From assembly GCA_964424455.1 (NCBI GenBank), contig CAYRJA010000067.1:1-16781 (forward strand): a stretch of DNA of 16,781 nt, written 5' to 3'. This document shows, piece by piece, positions 1 to 7,982 of the stretch. The DNA comes from CAYRJA01 sp964424455 (GTDB lineage Bacteria; Bacteroidota; Bacteroidia; Chitinophagales; UBA10324). Under the pieces are notes generated by a model. The model worked only from the letters and a program-made list of their open reading frames with translations, did no database searches and was not told the DNA's origin. The first letter of the stretch is position 1. The number at the start of each line of letters is the position of its first letter. A program made the position numbers and the translations under genes.

Positions 1-41
1 ACTGATTAACCAGCCACCCGCGATAGCTGCCTAACGACAAT

Positions 42-233
42 TTGGTATGCACCCTTCACAATATCTCACTCCATCCTGAAATGTATCGCAAGTCAGGGAA
101 AATAAATATACACGAAGCGGTTATTACCAAACATAATCTTCTGATTTATCATGTGCAGAGAGAAAGGATTTACTTAATCACCTTTTGGGATACAAGGCAA
201 CAGCCTAAGAAGAAAATAAAATCGTTGAAATAG
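42..233 (+). pseudogene. ParE/RelE-type toxin, C-terminal remnant
   Basis: This open frame encodes the C-terminal half of a type II toxin of the RelE/ParE superfamily. The visible landmarks are a PEMYR segment, the beta strands around AVITKHNLLIYHV, and the family end motif FWDTRQQPKK. Members in Bacteroidota are usually about 95-105 residues, so the N-terminal half is missing. The frame is closed upstream by TAG at 24-26 and TGA at 3-5. The only available start is a TTG at 42, and the other two upstream frames do not encode the missing helices. No antitoxin gene is visible, though one could lie left of the window. It is best read as a decayed toxin fragment. The alternative is a frameshifted gene whose 5' part lies outside. 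Family assignment is fairly secure; loss of function is inferred. Confidence 0.6.
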
Positions 234-251
234 CATTTGCAACAACAGGTG

Positions 252-2027
252 TTACAGGTTAAGCACTTTCCCTGTTCTGTCTATTAGTTTTTCTTTCGGT
301 ACTTGTACTTTTCCCATTTTCGGGTTGGGTTTTGATGTCTTTACCAGCACTTTTGCTTTTCCGTCTTTAAATGCACCGGCGCTCAGGAACTGAGGCGCAA
401 TAACCCAGTTACCTTTTGTGTCAATGTAACCCCAAAAGCCATTGTTGTCAGTAGCCGCAGCTAATCCTTCACTGAATGAATTTACTTTGCTTAGATTCTT
501 ACTGATAATAGAATTTCCATAGTGGTCAATAAAAGTCCATGTGGTATCGAGCAAAACAGCCGCCTTCCCTTCACTGAAAGAATAACCGTCTTTATATTTT
601 GGAGGAATAATTATTTCTCCTTTTGTGTTCACAAAACCATAGAGTGAGTTCTGATTGACTAATGCAAGCCCCTCGGAGAAAGGAAGAATATCATCATACT
701 TTGGCTGTAACACAAACTGACCGATATGATTGATTAATCCGTATTTGCAACTGTCTGCTTCGCAATTTCCAATGGCAACAATAGCTACTCCGTTTATGAA
801 ATCATGTGCATCACCAAATTGTTCGGGGATTACAAATTCTCCTTTCTTATTAATGTAACCGTAATAGCATCGCCCGGTTTCACAATCCTTAAATGAAGCA
901 TAAGCCAATCCTTCTGAAAATTCTCCCGCATCGTAATAGCGGGGAGATATGACTACTTCTCCCGAATCGGTTACATATCCGATTAAGTCGGTACTGTCAA
1001 TAAATGATTCCAATTTTAACTTGCTCAGTTTCAAATCTGTTACAGTTATTTCAGGAAAAGGAAATTGAGGAAATGAATGAACAAATTGCTGAATAGATGT
1101 ATCAGCGCCGGATGAAGTATAAAGCACATAAAAATTTTCCCATGCTTCATTGGCGTGAGGATTTGAAGGGAACTCCTCTATAAATCTCCGGTAGGATGCT
1201 TCATCTTTCTTCTCTGTGGCAATTGAATAAATGCTGTCTTCTGCCTGAGGGCGGAAAGGGTTATCCGGATATGCACGGACAAAATCAGCAAAGCTGCTCA
1301 GCGAATGATCGGCGGTGAGTTTATAATAAAGCAGTTGCTCATAATTATTTTTTGCTTGTTCATAATACGGGCTTTGCGGATGCTGCTGCATGAAAAGATA
1401 GTAAGATGGATAGGTACTGTCCGCAGTTTCCTTTTTGTAAAGCAATAATTCATACAACTCTTTTGCCTCAGCCGCTTCACTTGCATTCGGATATTCATCC
1501 ATGAATGTTTTGAAACTGCTTAAATCATATTTATCCTTTGCTTCATTGTATGCCAACTGATTTCGCCGCTGAACTGCCTCCGGTATCTGCGCTGCATCGG
1601 TATAAACATGAATAAAATGATTCCACTCTGAAAGATGGTCTGCTTGTTTTGCAATGTCGTAAGCAGCACGGTTGATAAACAAATTCATTCTTGAAATGAT
1701 AAACTCGCGAACACCAAGAGCAGTAAGTTTTTTCTGAATCTTAATTGATGAAAGAATGAAATTGATGTTTGTTTTAAGAATGAAATATTTTGCTGAGTCA
1801 AGATTGTATTTCGGATTGTCGGCAGAGAAGTAATAAGCGGCATAAGCAAATGTTACAGCAGCATCCGTCGGTTTTTTACTATACTCTTTTACCAATGAGG
1901 AATTTGCTTTGACATAATTTCCTGCATTCACCAACCGGAGAGATTTGGAAGATTGAGCAAACGAAAACTCGAATCTTAACGAGAGAAAAAGAAAAGCAAT
2001 CAGACATAATTTCAGGAGTTGTTTCAT
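252..2027 (-). CDS. Secreted WG-repeat protein with TPR-like N-terminal region
   Basis: This 591-residue protein begins with a signal peptide (hydrophobic core about residues 7-17, likely cleavage after SFA at residue 24), so it should reach the periplasm or outer surface. Residues about 40-310 are helical repeats resembling the tetratricopeptide/BamD-like type, with recurring F-x-x-x-x-P motifs (FMDEYPN, FMQQHPQ, FVRAYPD, FIEEFPS). Residues about 345-590 contain six WG-type beta repeats, each of the form G-(Y/F/L)-(I/V)-(N/D/T)-x-x-G followed by FSEGLA-like blocks, plus a terminal half repeat. WG repeats are widespread but their molecular role is poorly known; binding or scaffolding is the usual guess. 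Its ATG overlaps the stop codon of the upstream glycosyltransferase by 4 bp (ATGA, 2024-2027), indicating translational coupling. The TAA stop lies inside a TGTTACA motif at 250-256. Function remains unassigned. Confidence 0.9.
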   Translation of the reverse strand: MKQLLKLCLIAFLFLSLRFEFSFAQSSKSLRLVNAGNYVKANSSLVKEYSKKPTDAAVTFAYAAYYFSADNPKYNLDSAKYFILKTNINFILSSIKIQKKLTALGVREFIISRMNLFINRAAYDIAKQADHLSEWNHFIHVYTDAAQIPEAVQRRNQLAYNEAKDKYDLSSFKTFMDEYPNASEAAEAKELYELLLYKKETADSTYPSYYLFMQQHPQSPYYEQAKNNYEQLLYYKLTADHSLSSFADFVRAYPDNPFRPQAEDSIYSIATEKKDEASYRRFIEEFPSNPHANEAWENFYVLYTSSGADTSIQQFVHSFPQFPFPEITVTDLKLSKLKLESFIDSTDLIGYVTDSGEVVISPRYYDAGEFSEGLAYASFKDCETGRCYYGYINKKGEFVIPEQFGDAHDFINGVAIVAIGNCEADSCKYGLINHIGQFVLQPKYDDILPFSEGLALVNQNSLYGFVNTKGEIIIPPKYKDGYSFSEGKAAVLLDTTWTFIDHYGNSIISKNLSKVNSFSEGLAAATDNNGFWGYIDTKGNWVIAPQFLSAGAFKDGKAKVLVKTSKPNPKMGKVQVPKEKLIDRTGKVLNL

Positions 2028-3151
2028 TGTTTAATTGCTTTCATCATTGATTCCCAGAGCTGATCTCCTGTCTGATCCCAACTGAATTTTTTTCGTTGTT
2101 CTTTTCCCTTTTCAATCAGAGAATTCCGTAAAGAATCATCAGTGGAGATTTTCATCATAGCTGCTGCAATCTCCTCTATAGAATAAGGATTTACTAAAAT
2201 TCCGGCATCACCCGCCACTTCCGGCATAGAGGAAACATCTGAAGTAATAACCGGCACATTGCAACTCATCGCCTCCACTATGGGAATTCCGAATCCTTCC
2301 AGCAGCGAAACATAAGTCATGGCTTCGGCAGCGCCTGTTACACTTGCTAATTCTTCCTGCCCCAGATGACCGAGAAAAAGAACATCTTCTTTATGCTGCA
2401 TCTGACGGTAAATCTGCATAGGTTCATCTGTTTCCCATGCCTTTCGTCCGGCTATTACTAATTTCATTCCAAGTGAATCGGAACTTTTGAATTGATTAAA
2501 CGCCTGAAACAACCGCGAAATATTTTTCCGCGGATGAATAGCGCCGGCATAGACAAAATATTTTGCACCACCTGAATATTTCTTTCTGACTTCTTCCTTT
2601 TGTGATTCACTTAGCGGCTGAAAGCGCGGATTAGAGCCATTGTAAATCACATCAATTTTTCCCTTTTCAATTTTATATCGCTCTACAATATCGTTCTTTG
2701 TAAATGCTGAAACTGTAACAATACGAGTGGCTTTATTCGCAAATTTTGGTGTGTAATAGCGATAGTATTTTTGAGTAAGCCAATCCAGATGACCGTTGAA
2801 ATGTTCAAATGCCAAATCATGGATTACCAAAACTTGTTTGACCTGTGTGTTCAGTGAAAGATAGCCATCGGTAGAAAGAAATAAATCGGGATTATATTTT
2901 TTTAGTGCCCGTGTTACAGAAATCTGAAACCACCAGTACCAAAGGAACGGATGCCGCGCAGGCGGAAACAGCACTACCGGTGTTACATTCCTTCCGAAAA
3001 TAAATTCTTCAGAGTAAGGTCTGTCAAAAAAGAAAATAAATTCGTGTTCAGGGTGGGATTGAACTATCCGCTTCAGCGATTCATAAGTGAACCAGCCGAT
3101 ACCTTCCAGCTTGTTCTTCAACAGAAATCTTGTATTAACGGCAATTCTCAT
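2024..3151 (-). CDS. GT4-family glycosyltransferase (group 1)
   Basis: This is a 375-residue GT-B-fold glycosyltransferase that transfers a sugar from a nucleotide-sugar donor to a growing glycan, probably at the cytoplasmic face of the inner membrane. The N-terminal domain begins MRIAVNTRFL. The C-terminal domain carries the YAGAIHPRKN block, which binds donor phosphate, and the E-x7-E signature EGFGIPIVE (E285 and E293), followed by AMSCNVPVITS. The ATG at 3151 is preferred because it starts the first beta strand. An upstream TTG at 3175 would add eight unconserved residues and run into the divergent promoter region. The gene is followed without a gap by the WG-repeat protein (4-bp overlap) and diverges from the flippase gene. 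Context places it in a surface polysaccharide pathway; the exact sugar specificity cannot be read. Confidence 0.93.
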   Translation of the reverse strand: MRIAVNTRFLLKNKLEGIGWFTYESLKRIVQSHPEHEFIFFFDRPYSEEFIFGRNVTPVVLFPPARHPFLWYWWFQISVTRALKKYNPDLFLSTDGYLSLNTQVKQVLVIHDLAFEHFNGHLDWLTQKYYRYYTPKFANKATRIVTVSAFTKNDIVERYKIEKGKIDVIYNGSNPRFQPLSESQKEEVRKKYSGGAKYFVYAGAIHPRKNISRLFQAFNQFKSSDSLGMKLVIAGRKAWETDEPMQIYRQMQHKEDVLFLGHLGQEELASVTGAAEAMTYVSLLEGFGIPIVEAMSCNVPVITSDVSSMPEVAGDAGILVNPYSIEEIAAAMMKISTDDSLRNSLIEKGKEQRKKFSWDQTGDQLWESMMKAIKQ

Positions 3152-3172
3152 CAGTAATGAATTGCAAGATTG

Positions 3173-3203
3173 CAAATTTCAGCCCGTAAATTAAAATCTG
3201 AAA
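3173..3203 (-). promoter_or_regulatory. Candidate promoter of the glycosyltransferase/WG operon
   Basis: On the minus strand, TTTC (3200-3203) and GAAATTTG (3173-3180) are separated by 19 bases. This is the spacing of the Bacteroidota TTTG-N19-TAnnTTTG promoter, with one mismatch in each element. It would give a leader of about 15-20 bases before the ATG at 3151. It lies in the 72-bp divergent gap. This is inference from consensus only. Confidence 0.3.
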
Positions 3204-3204
3204 C

Positions 3205-3212
3205 TATCTTTA
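3205..3212 (+). promoter_or_regulatory. Candidate -7 element of the flippase gene
   Basis: TATCTTTA matches the Bacteroidota -7 consensus TAnnTTTG except for the last base, and sits 11 bases upstream of the ATG at 3224. No TTTG is found at the proper upstream spacing. If both candidates are real, the two divergent promoters nearly abut. Confidence 0.25.
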
Positions 3213-3223
3213 GCCCTCTTCGC

Positions 3224-4675
3224 ATGAAGAAAGTCTTTTTTCAAAATCTTACTTTCCTCATTGTCCTCAATCTGCTGATTAAGCCGTTGTGGGTACTTGG
3301 TGTGGACAGGTCGGTGCAAAACATGGTAGGGCACGAGAACTACGGGCTGTATTTCGCACTGTTCAATTTCAGTTTTCTGTTCAGCATTATATTAGATGTA
3401 GGTATCACCAACTACAACAGCCAGATTATTGCACAGCAACCAACGCTGATAAAAAAACATTTCACCAACATTCTTTCTATTAAACTGCTTCTGGCGGCAG
3501 TTTATTTAGCTGTTACAATTATTGCTTCTTTCGGATTTCATTTAGTTAGTTCCGAAGGATTCATTCTCTTACTGGTACTTTGCTTCAATCAGGTGTTGAG
3601 CTCGGTTATACTGTATATCCGCTCCAATATATCCGCATTGCATTATTTCAGAACCGACAGTGTGCTTTCCGTTCTTGATAAGCTTCTGATGATAATATTT
3701 TTTGCAGCAATTATTTATTTGATACCCTATAAAGGAGATTTTAGAATTGAATGGTTTGTATATGCTCAAACGGTTAGTTATGCTGTAACAGTTGTTGTGG
3801 CTTGTATTATACTGTTGATGCTCATTCCAAGACCTTCGTTTGAGATTAACTTCAGCAGGATAAAAAATATATGGAAGGAAAGTTATCCGTTTGCCATACT
3901 GGTATTGCTGATGACTGTTTATTACAAAGTTGACAGTATCATGCTCAAACAATTGCTTGGCGACGATGGTAACCGTGAAGCCGGAATTTATGCCTCCGCA
4001 TTCCGGTTGATGGATGCAGCTAATCAGTTCGGCTATTTATTCGCAGCGCTGCTGTTACCGATATTTTCACGAATGCTTGCTAAACACAAGCCCGTTGGTG
4101 ACCTGCTGCTGACCAGTTTCAAAACCATTTTTATCTTTTCACTGCTGCCGGCAGTTATTTGTCTGGTTTTCAGAAATGAAATTATGCAACTGTTATATAC
4201 AGAGCATTCAGCATATTCAGCTATGACATTGGGGATTATTATGTTCGCATTAATAGGCAGTTCTACACAATATATTTTTGGTACATTACTGACTGCAAAC
4301 AGAAACCTGAAACAACTCAATACCATTGCGCTGGTTGCCGTACTACTGAATGTTTCATTGAATTATTTTCTGATTCCTGAATACAGGTGCCTTGGCGCTG
4401 CTGCCGTTTGCCTCCTGACTCAAACCTTTGTAGCAGTATCTCAGATAGCGGTTTCGGGAAAGATTTTTTCATTCAGGGTTGATGTAAAGTTTATACTCAG
4501 AATTATTTTCTTTTCGGTTATTGTAACAGCTATCAGTTTTGGAACAAGGTATCTTTCGTTTGATTGGAAGCTGCAAATTACTATTGCTACAATCTTAGGA
4601 TTGCTTACTGCATTTATTTTACGAATATTTGAAATGAAGAAAATTTTGTTGCTGGTAAAATCTTCGGATGAGTAA
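3224..4675 (+). CDS. Wzx-like oligosaccharide flippase (MOP superfamily)
   Basis: This 483-residue, very hydrophobic protein has about 12-14 membrane segments by eye. Its N-terminal region, with LLIKPLWVLGVDR and then GHENYGLYFALFNFSF, is typical of polysaccharide flippases in the MOP (multidrug/oligosaccharidyl-lipid/polysaccharide) exporter superfamily. Such proteins turn lipid-linked oligosaccharides from the cytoplasmic to the periplasmic face of the inner membrane. A further family-like stretch, GDDGNREAGIYASAFRLMDA, lies between mid-protein membrane segments. The ATG at 3224 (MKKVFF) is preferred over a TTG at 3170, which would add 18 polar residues and overlap the divergent promoter region. 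The neighbouring glycosyltransferase, Wzz-like and ligase-like genes support a Wzx/Wzy-type pathway. Substrate unknown. Confidence 0.88.
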   Translation: MKKVFFQNLTFLIVLNLLIKPLWVLGVDRSVQNMVGHENYGLYFALFNFSFLFSIILDVGITNYNSQIIAQQPTLIKKHFTNILSIKLLLAAVYLAVTIIASFGFHLVSSEGFILLLVLCFNQVLSSVILYIRSNISALHYFRTDSVLSVLDKLLMIIFFAAIIYLIPYKGDFRIEWFVYAQTVSYAVTVVVACIILLMLIPRPSFEINFSRIKNIWKESYPFAILVLLMTVYYKVDSIMLKQLLGDDGNREAGIYASAFRLMDAANQFGYLFAALLLPIFSRMLAKHKPVGDLLLTSFKTIFIFSLLPAVICLVFRNEIMQLLYTEHSAYSAMTLGIIMFALIGSSTQYIFGTLLTANRNLKQLNTIALVAVLLNVSLNYFLIPEYRCLGAAAVCLLTQTFVAVSQIAVSGKIFSFRVDVKFILRIIFFSVIVTAISFGTRYLSFDWKLQITIATILGLLTAFILRIFEMKKILLLVKSSDE

Positions 4676-4744
4676 TAGGATTAAATACCCTTTTTTTATA
4701 AAAATTTCCGCTATTCATAATAGATAGTCAATTTCAATAAACCA

Positions 4745-4775
4745 TTTGCTAATATTCTCTATAATAGTAGGTTTG
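4745..4775 (+). promoter_or_regulatory. Canonical Bacteroidota-type promoter of the wzz-like/ligase operon
   Basis: TTTG at 4745-4748 and TAGGTTTG at 4768-4775 are separated by exactly 19 bases. Both elements fully match the Bacteroidota sigma-ABfr consensus (-33 TTTG, -7 TAnnTTTG). The predicted start of transcription is near 4779-4782, giving a leader of about 20 bases before the ATG at 4800. It is the strongest promoter match seen in the window. It suggests the chain-length/ligase pair is transcribed independently of the flippase gene. Confidence 0.7.
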
Positions 4776-4799
4776 CAAAAATTTTTTTAACACAGCTTT

Positions 4800-5765
4800 A
4801 TGCAAAAACCCTTTGATTTTATTGAGTTACTGAAAATTATTGTCCGATGGAAAAAACACATTCTGGTTGCCTGCGTGATTGCATTAGTGGGCAGTGTAAT
4901 TATTTCAGACCCGCATATCTTAAAGCCATACTACAAATCCACTTCTACTTTTTACCCGACTAACCCGTCTATGACAAGCAGTCAGAGTATGTTCGTAGAA
5001 AATCAGGGAGGATTCTTTGGTGGTCCGGACGATGTGGACAGGTTACTTTCTATTGCTAACAGCGCTCAGTTGAAGTCTTATATCGTGAAGAAATTTCACC
5101 TGTTTGAACATTATAAGATTGATTCTGCAAGGGAAAATTATCCTAATTATGTAGTACAGCAGGAACTGGAGGACAATTATCATGCGGAGAAAACAGATAA
5201 AGGCGCTATTGAAGTAGTCGTTTACGATCACGATAAACAGTTGGCTTCTGATATGGCTAACGATATTGTTACAAAAATTGATGACATCAATAAAGGAATG
5301 CTGAATGAGAACAAAAAGAAAATGCTTTCCATCTATACGAATAAAATTAAGCTAAAGGAAGCTGAAATAAAAGACATTTCTGACAGCATTATTGCAGTGA
5401 AACAGCGATTTGATTTGTTCAATGGCGTGGGCGATTTACGCAACATTACTTCCTTGTCCAAAGAACAAAGCTCTGCATTTGACCGTGCAGCGGAAACCTA
5501 TAAAATGTTACAGGATAAAAAGGATGCAGCCATAAAAGAATTGAATAATTCTATTGTATTGTCGGAACAATTCAGCGCTACTATCAGCAACGAAGTACCT
5601 ACCGTTTATCTTTTAGAGAAAGCCTATCCTGCAGAACGGAAATCAAAACCCGTTCGATGGATAGTGGTACTGAGTTCGGTACTGATTGTTTTTACTGTAA
5701 CAGTTCTTACGGCTATTGTAGTGGAGAGATATCCTAAACTAAAAGAAGCCATAAATGCAGAATAA
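4800..5765 (+). CDS. Wzz-like polysaccharide chain-length/co-polymerase protein
   Basis: This 321-residue protein has the polysaccharide co-polymerase layout. A short cytoplasmic start (FIELLKIIVRWKKH) leads into a first membrane helix at about residues 20-37. A large periplasmic domain follows, with a charged coiled-coil stretch around residues 170-260. A second membrane helix lies at about residues 286-308, and the cytoplasmic tail is short. It has no C-terminal tyrosine-kinase domain, so it resembles Wzz rather than Wzc. Proteins of this family set polymer length by acting on the Wzy polymerase. The gene has its own well-matched promoter and overlaps the next gene by 11 bp, implying co-translation with the ligase/polymerase. 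The polymer it controls is not known. Confidence 0.85.
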   Translation: MQKPFDFIELLKIIVRWKKHILVACVIALVGSVIISDPHILKPYYKSTSTFYPTNPSMTSSQSMFVENQGGFFGGPDDVDRLLSIANSAQLKSYIVKKFHLFEHYKIDSARENYPNYVVQQELEDNYHAEKTDKGAIEVVVYDHDKQLASDMANDIVTKIDDINKGMLNENKKKMLSIYTNKIKLKEAEIKDISDSIIAVKQRFDLFNGVGDLRNITSLSKEQSSAFDRAAETYKMLQDKKDAAIKELNNSIVLSEQFSATISNEVPTVYLLEKAYPAERKSKPVRWIVVLSSVLIVFTVTVLTAIVVERYPKLKEAINAE

Positions 5766-7197
5766 GCTTCTGCAATATTTTAATAGTATTTTCTTCTGGG
5801 CAACAGGTATTATTTCACTGTTGCTTGTTTTTGCCGGATGGTATTTTGAGAAATATTATCTGCTGGGCGCTCCGTTCTTTCTCTTGTTCTGCTACTTGGC
5901 GTTTATAGACTTCAGAGTTATTTTTTTTCTGCTCATTGCACTGCTGCCTCTTTCTTTTGAATACACCTTTCCGAATGGATTAGGAACTGATTTGCCGGCA
6001 GAACCTGTCATGGTCTTTCTGATGCTGCTTTTATTCTTCAAAGTAGTGAGTCAGAAAAATTTTGTTGAAAAGGATTTTATCATTCACCCACTAATTACTA
6101 TTCTATTCTTCCACTGGTTGTGGATGGTGCTTGCTGCTGTTTATTCTTCACTTTTTATTGTTTCATTCAAATTTTTACTGGCAAAGACCTGGTACATTTC
6201 TGTGTTTGCCATTCTCGGTGGTGTGGTTATCAAAGAGTTGAAAGATTTTAAAATTGCCTTCTGGTGTTTTTTTCTGCCACTGTTGTTTACCATCATTTTT
6301 ACTATGGTAAAACATGCTGCGTACGGTTTCTCATTTGCTACCGTCAATACAATGATGCAGCCCTTCTTTCCTAATCATGTAATCTATGCAGCAACGGCAG
6401 CGCTGGCAGTACCATTTATTTGGATTGCAGCATTGTGGTATCCGAAAAAAAGTTTTAAACGCAGGCTGTTACACCTGATGTTGCTACTATTTATTGTTGC
6501 GGTATTCCTTTCATATACAAGATCTGCATGGTTATCACTGATAGTGGCAGTAGTGTTTGTATTTATTATTCAAAAAAAATTGATGAAGTGGGCAATAACC
6601 GGCGGAGTAGTTGCTATGCTGTTTTTTATTGGTTATATGGCATGGAAAAATAATTACCTGAATTATACACCGAATTATGAGCAAACGATTATGCACGAAG
6701 AATTAGGCGACCATCTTCAGGCAACCTATAACATGGAAGATATTTCAAGTGAAGAGAGAGTTTACCGATGGGTTGCCGGCTTTAGAATGTGGCAGGCAAA
6801 TCCGATAGTTGGCTATGGACCGGGCAACTTTTACAATTTTTATAAACCCTATACTGTAAGCCGGTTCCGTACTTATGTAAGCGCTAATACAGAGCGATCA
6901 ACCGTTCATAATTACTTCTTACTGACTTTAGTGGAACAGGGAATTATAGGATTACTGATTTTTCTGACTCTTACAATCATGCTGCTGATGAACGGTCAGC
7001 GAATTTATCATGAAACAAAAGACAAGCAGGAGAAACAGTGGGTAATGGCAATTATGCTTTGCATTATTATTATTTATGTCAGCACCTTTTTAAGTGATTT
7101 ACTTGAGGTAGCTAAAATCGGAACCGTATTTTTCCTGTGTATAGCTATGCTGGTAAATCAGGACTTAAAGAATAAGAAATTACTAAAGCAATCCTGA
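5755..7197 (+). CDS. O-antigen ligase/polymerase family protein (WaaL/Wzy type)
   Basis: This 480-residue protein has about 12 membrane segments and the Wzy_C-type core. A membrane helix ending in FLSYTRSAW is followed by a large periplasmic loop containing VGYGPGNF and then STVHNYFLLTLVEQGIIGL. The G-x-GPG-F and HN-(Y/F)-(F/L) motifs with a following E-x-G-x-x-G are characteristic of WaaL ligases and related polymerases. These enzymes act at the periplasmic face of the inner membrane, either attaching a lipid-linked glycan to an acceptor or polymerising repeat units. Ligase and polymerase cannot be separated from sequence alone. The start codon lies 11 bp inside the preceding wzz-like gene. 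The stop is only 1 bp from the convergent SDR gene, with no terminator hairpin between them. Confidence 0.85.
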   Translation: MQNKLLQYFNSIFFWATGIISLLLVFAGWYFEKYYLLGAPFFLLFCYLAFIDFRVIFFLLIALLPLSFEYTFPNGLGTDLPAEPVMVFLMLLLFFKVVSQKNFVEKDFIIHPLITILFFHWLWMVLAAVYSSLFIVSFKFLLAKTWYISVFAILGGVVIKELKDFKIAFWCFFLPLLFTIIFTMVKHAAYGFSFATVNTMMQPFFPNHVIYAATAALAVPFIWIAALWYPKKSFKRRLLHLMLLLFIVAVFLSYTRSAWLSLIVAVVFVFIIQKKLMKWAITGGVVAMLFFIGYMAWKNNYLNYTPNYEQTIMHEELGDHLQATYNMEDISSEERVYRWVAGFRMWQANPIVGYGPGNFYNFYKPYTVSRFRTYVSANTERSTVHNYFLLTLVEQGIIGLLIFLTLTIMLLMNGQRIYHETKDKQEKQWVMAIMLCIIIIYVSTFLSDLLEVAKIGTVFFLCIAMLVNQDLKNKKLLKQS

Positions 7198-7198
7198 G

Positions 7199-7915
7199 TT
7201 AAAGTTCATCCTCTTCTATATCTCCTTTAACAGGACGGATTAAAATTTCCTCTACTACCGTTTGCTCTGCGGTGTCATAAGCTGCATACATCAGTTTCGC
7301 AATATCTTCTGCAGGCATAAATCTTTTTTCGGAAAGACCTGAACCTGCCCAACTGTCGGTATATACTGCGCCCGGATAAACAGAAGTTACTTTTATATTG
7401 TAAGGCATCAGTTCATGACGAAGATTTTTTGAGAAACCATCCAAAGCAAATTTCGTGATACCATACAACGCACCCCCGGGATATGCCTGTAAACTTGCTA
7501 CTGAGCAGAGATTAAAAATATGACCTGATTTTTCCTTCATCATTCCTTTCACTAAGTACTGAGTGAGATAATAAGCGCTAAACAGGTTAACTGCCATCAG
7601 TTTCTCCAGAGCATTATCCTCTGCCTGATGTGCATTACCTGAAATAAAACTGCCGGCATTGTTCACCAGCACATCTGTTTGCTTCCATGATTTTTGAATC
7701 AGGTCAGCAAAATTTTTCAGTTGCCTTTTATCACTTACATCACATACTGCAGCAATCACCTGCCGGTTCGGAAATTCCTTTTCAAGAAATGATTTTAACT
7801 GATTTACATCCTTTTCAGTACGGGCGCAAATGGCGACATTAAATCCATGCTTCATAAATTCAATAGCTACCGCTTTTCCGATTCCTTTAGTAGCGCCTGT
7901 AATTACTGCATTCAT
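7199..7915 (-). CDS. Short-chain dehydrogenase/reductase (SDR)
   Basis: This 238-residue classical SDR is an NAD(P)-dependent cytoplasmic oxidoreductase. It has the cofactor motif TGATKGIG (residues 6-13), a CDV turn at 58-60, NNAG (85-88), and the catalytic set N110, S138, Y151 and K155 (YGITK). A basic R32 after the second strand suggests NADP(H) preference. The ATG at 7915 (MNAVITGA) is chosen because it begins the first beta strand; a TTG at 7948 would add 11 unlikely residues. It is convergent with the ligase gene and divergent from the MlaE-like gene (67-bp gap), so it is probably a single-gene unit. Substrate cannot be told; these proteins are often annotated as 3-ketoacyl-ACP reductase-like or sepiapterin-reductase-like. 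Confidence 0.88.
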   Translation of the reverse strand: MNAVITGATKGIGKAVAIEFMKHGFNVAICARTEKDVNQLKSFLEKEFPNRQVIAAVCDVSDKRQLKNFADLIQKSWKQTDVLVNNAGSFISGNAHQAEDNALEKLMAVNLFSAYYLTQYLVKGMMKEKSGHIFNLCSVASLQAYPGGALYGITKFALDGFSKNLRHELMPYNIKVTSVYPGAVYTDSWAGSGLSEKRFMPAEDIAKLMYAAYDTAEQTVVEEILIRPVKGDIEEDEL

Positions 7916-7968
7916 TTTAAAGCTGATGAAAAGTGAAATAAAACTCAAAGATGGAAATTAAAATCAAT

Positions 7969-7976
7969 TACTTTTG
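7969..7976 (+). promoter_or_regulatory. Candidate -7 element of the MlaE/MlaF-type operon
   Basis: TACTTTTG is an exact match to TAnnTTTG, lying only 6 bases before the ATG at 7983. No TTTG is present 19 bases upstream. If used, transcription would start within a few bases of the start codon, giving a nearly leaderless message. Confidence 0.4.
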
Positions 7977-7982
7977 TCTGCT

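Noticed and set aside
3152..3223. TTG-started extensions of the divergent glycosyltransferase (to 3175) and flippase (to 3170)
   Set aside because: They overlap each other and the divergent promoter region, add non-conserved residues, and both proteins have good ATG starts at conserved N termini (3151 and 3224).
4676..4744. Poly-T stretch after the flippase gene as a terminator
   Set aside because: The T-run at 4690-4696 is not preceded by a stable stem; the nearby CTATT/AATAG hairpin has only 5 A-T-rich pairs.
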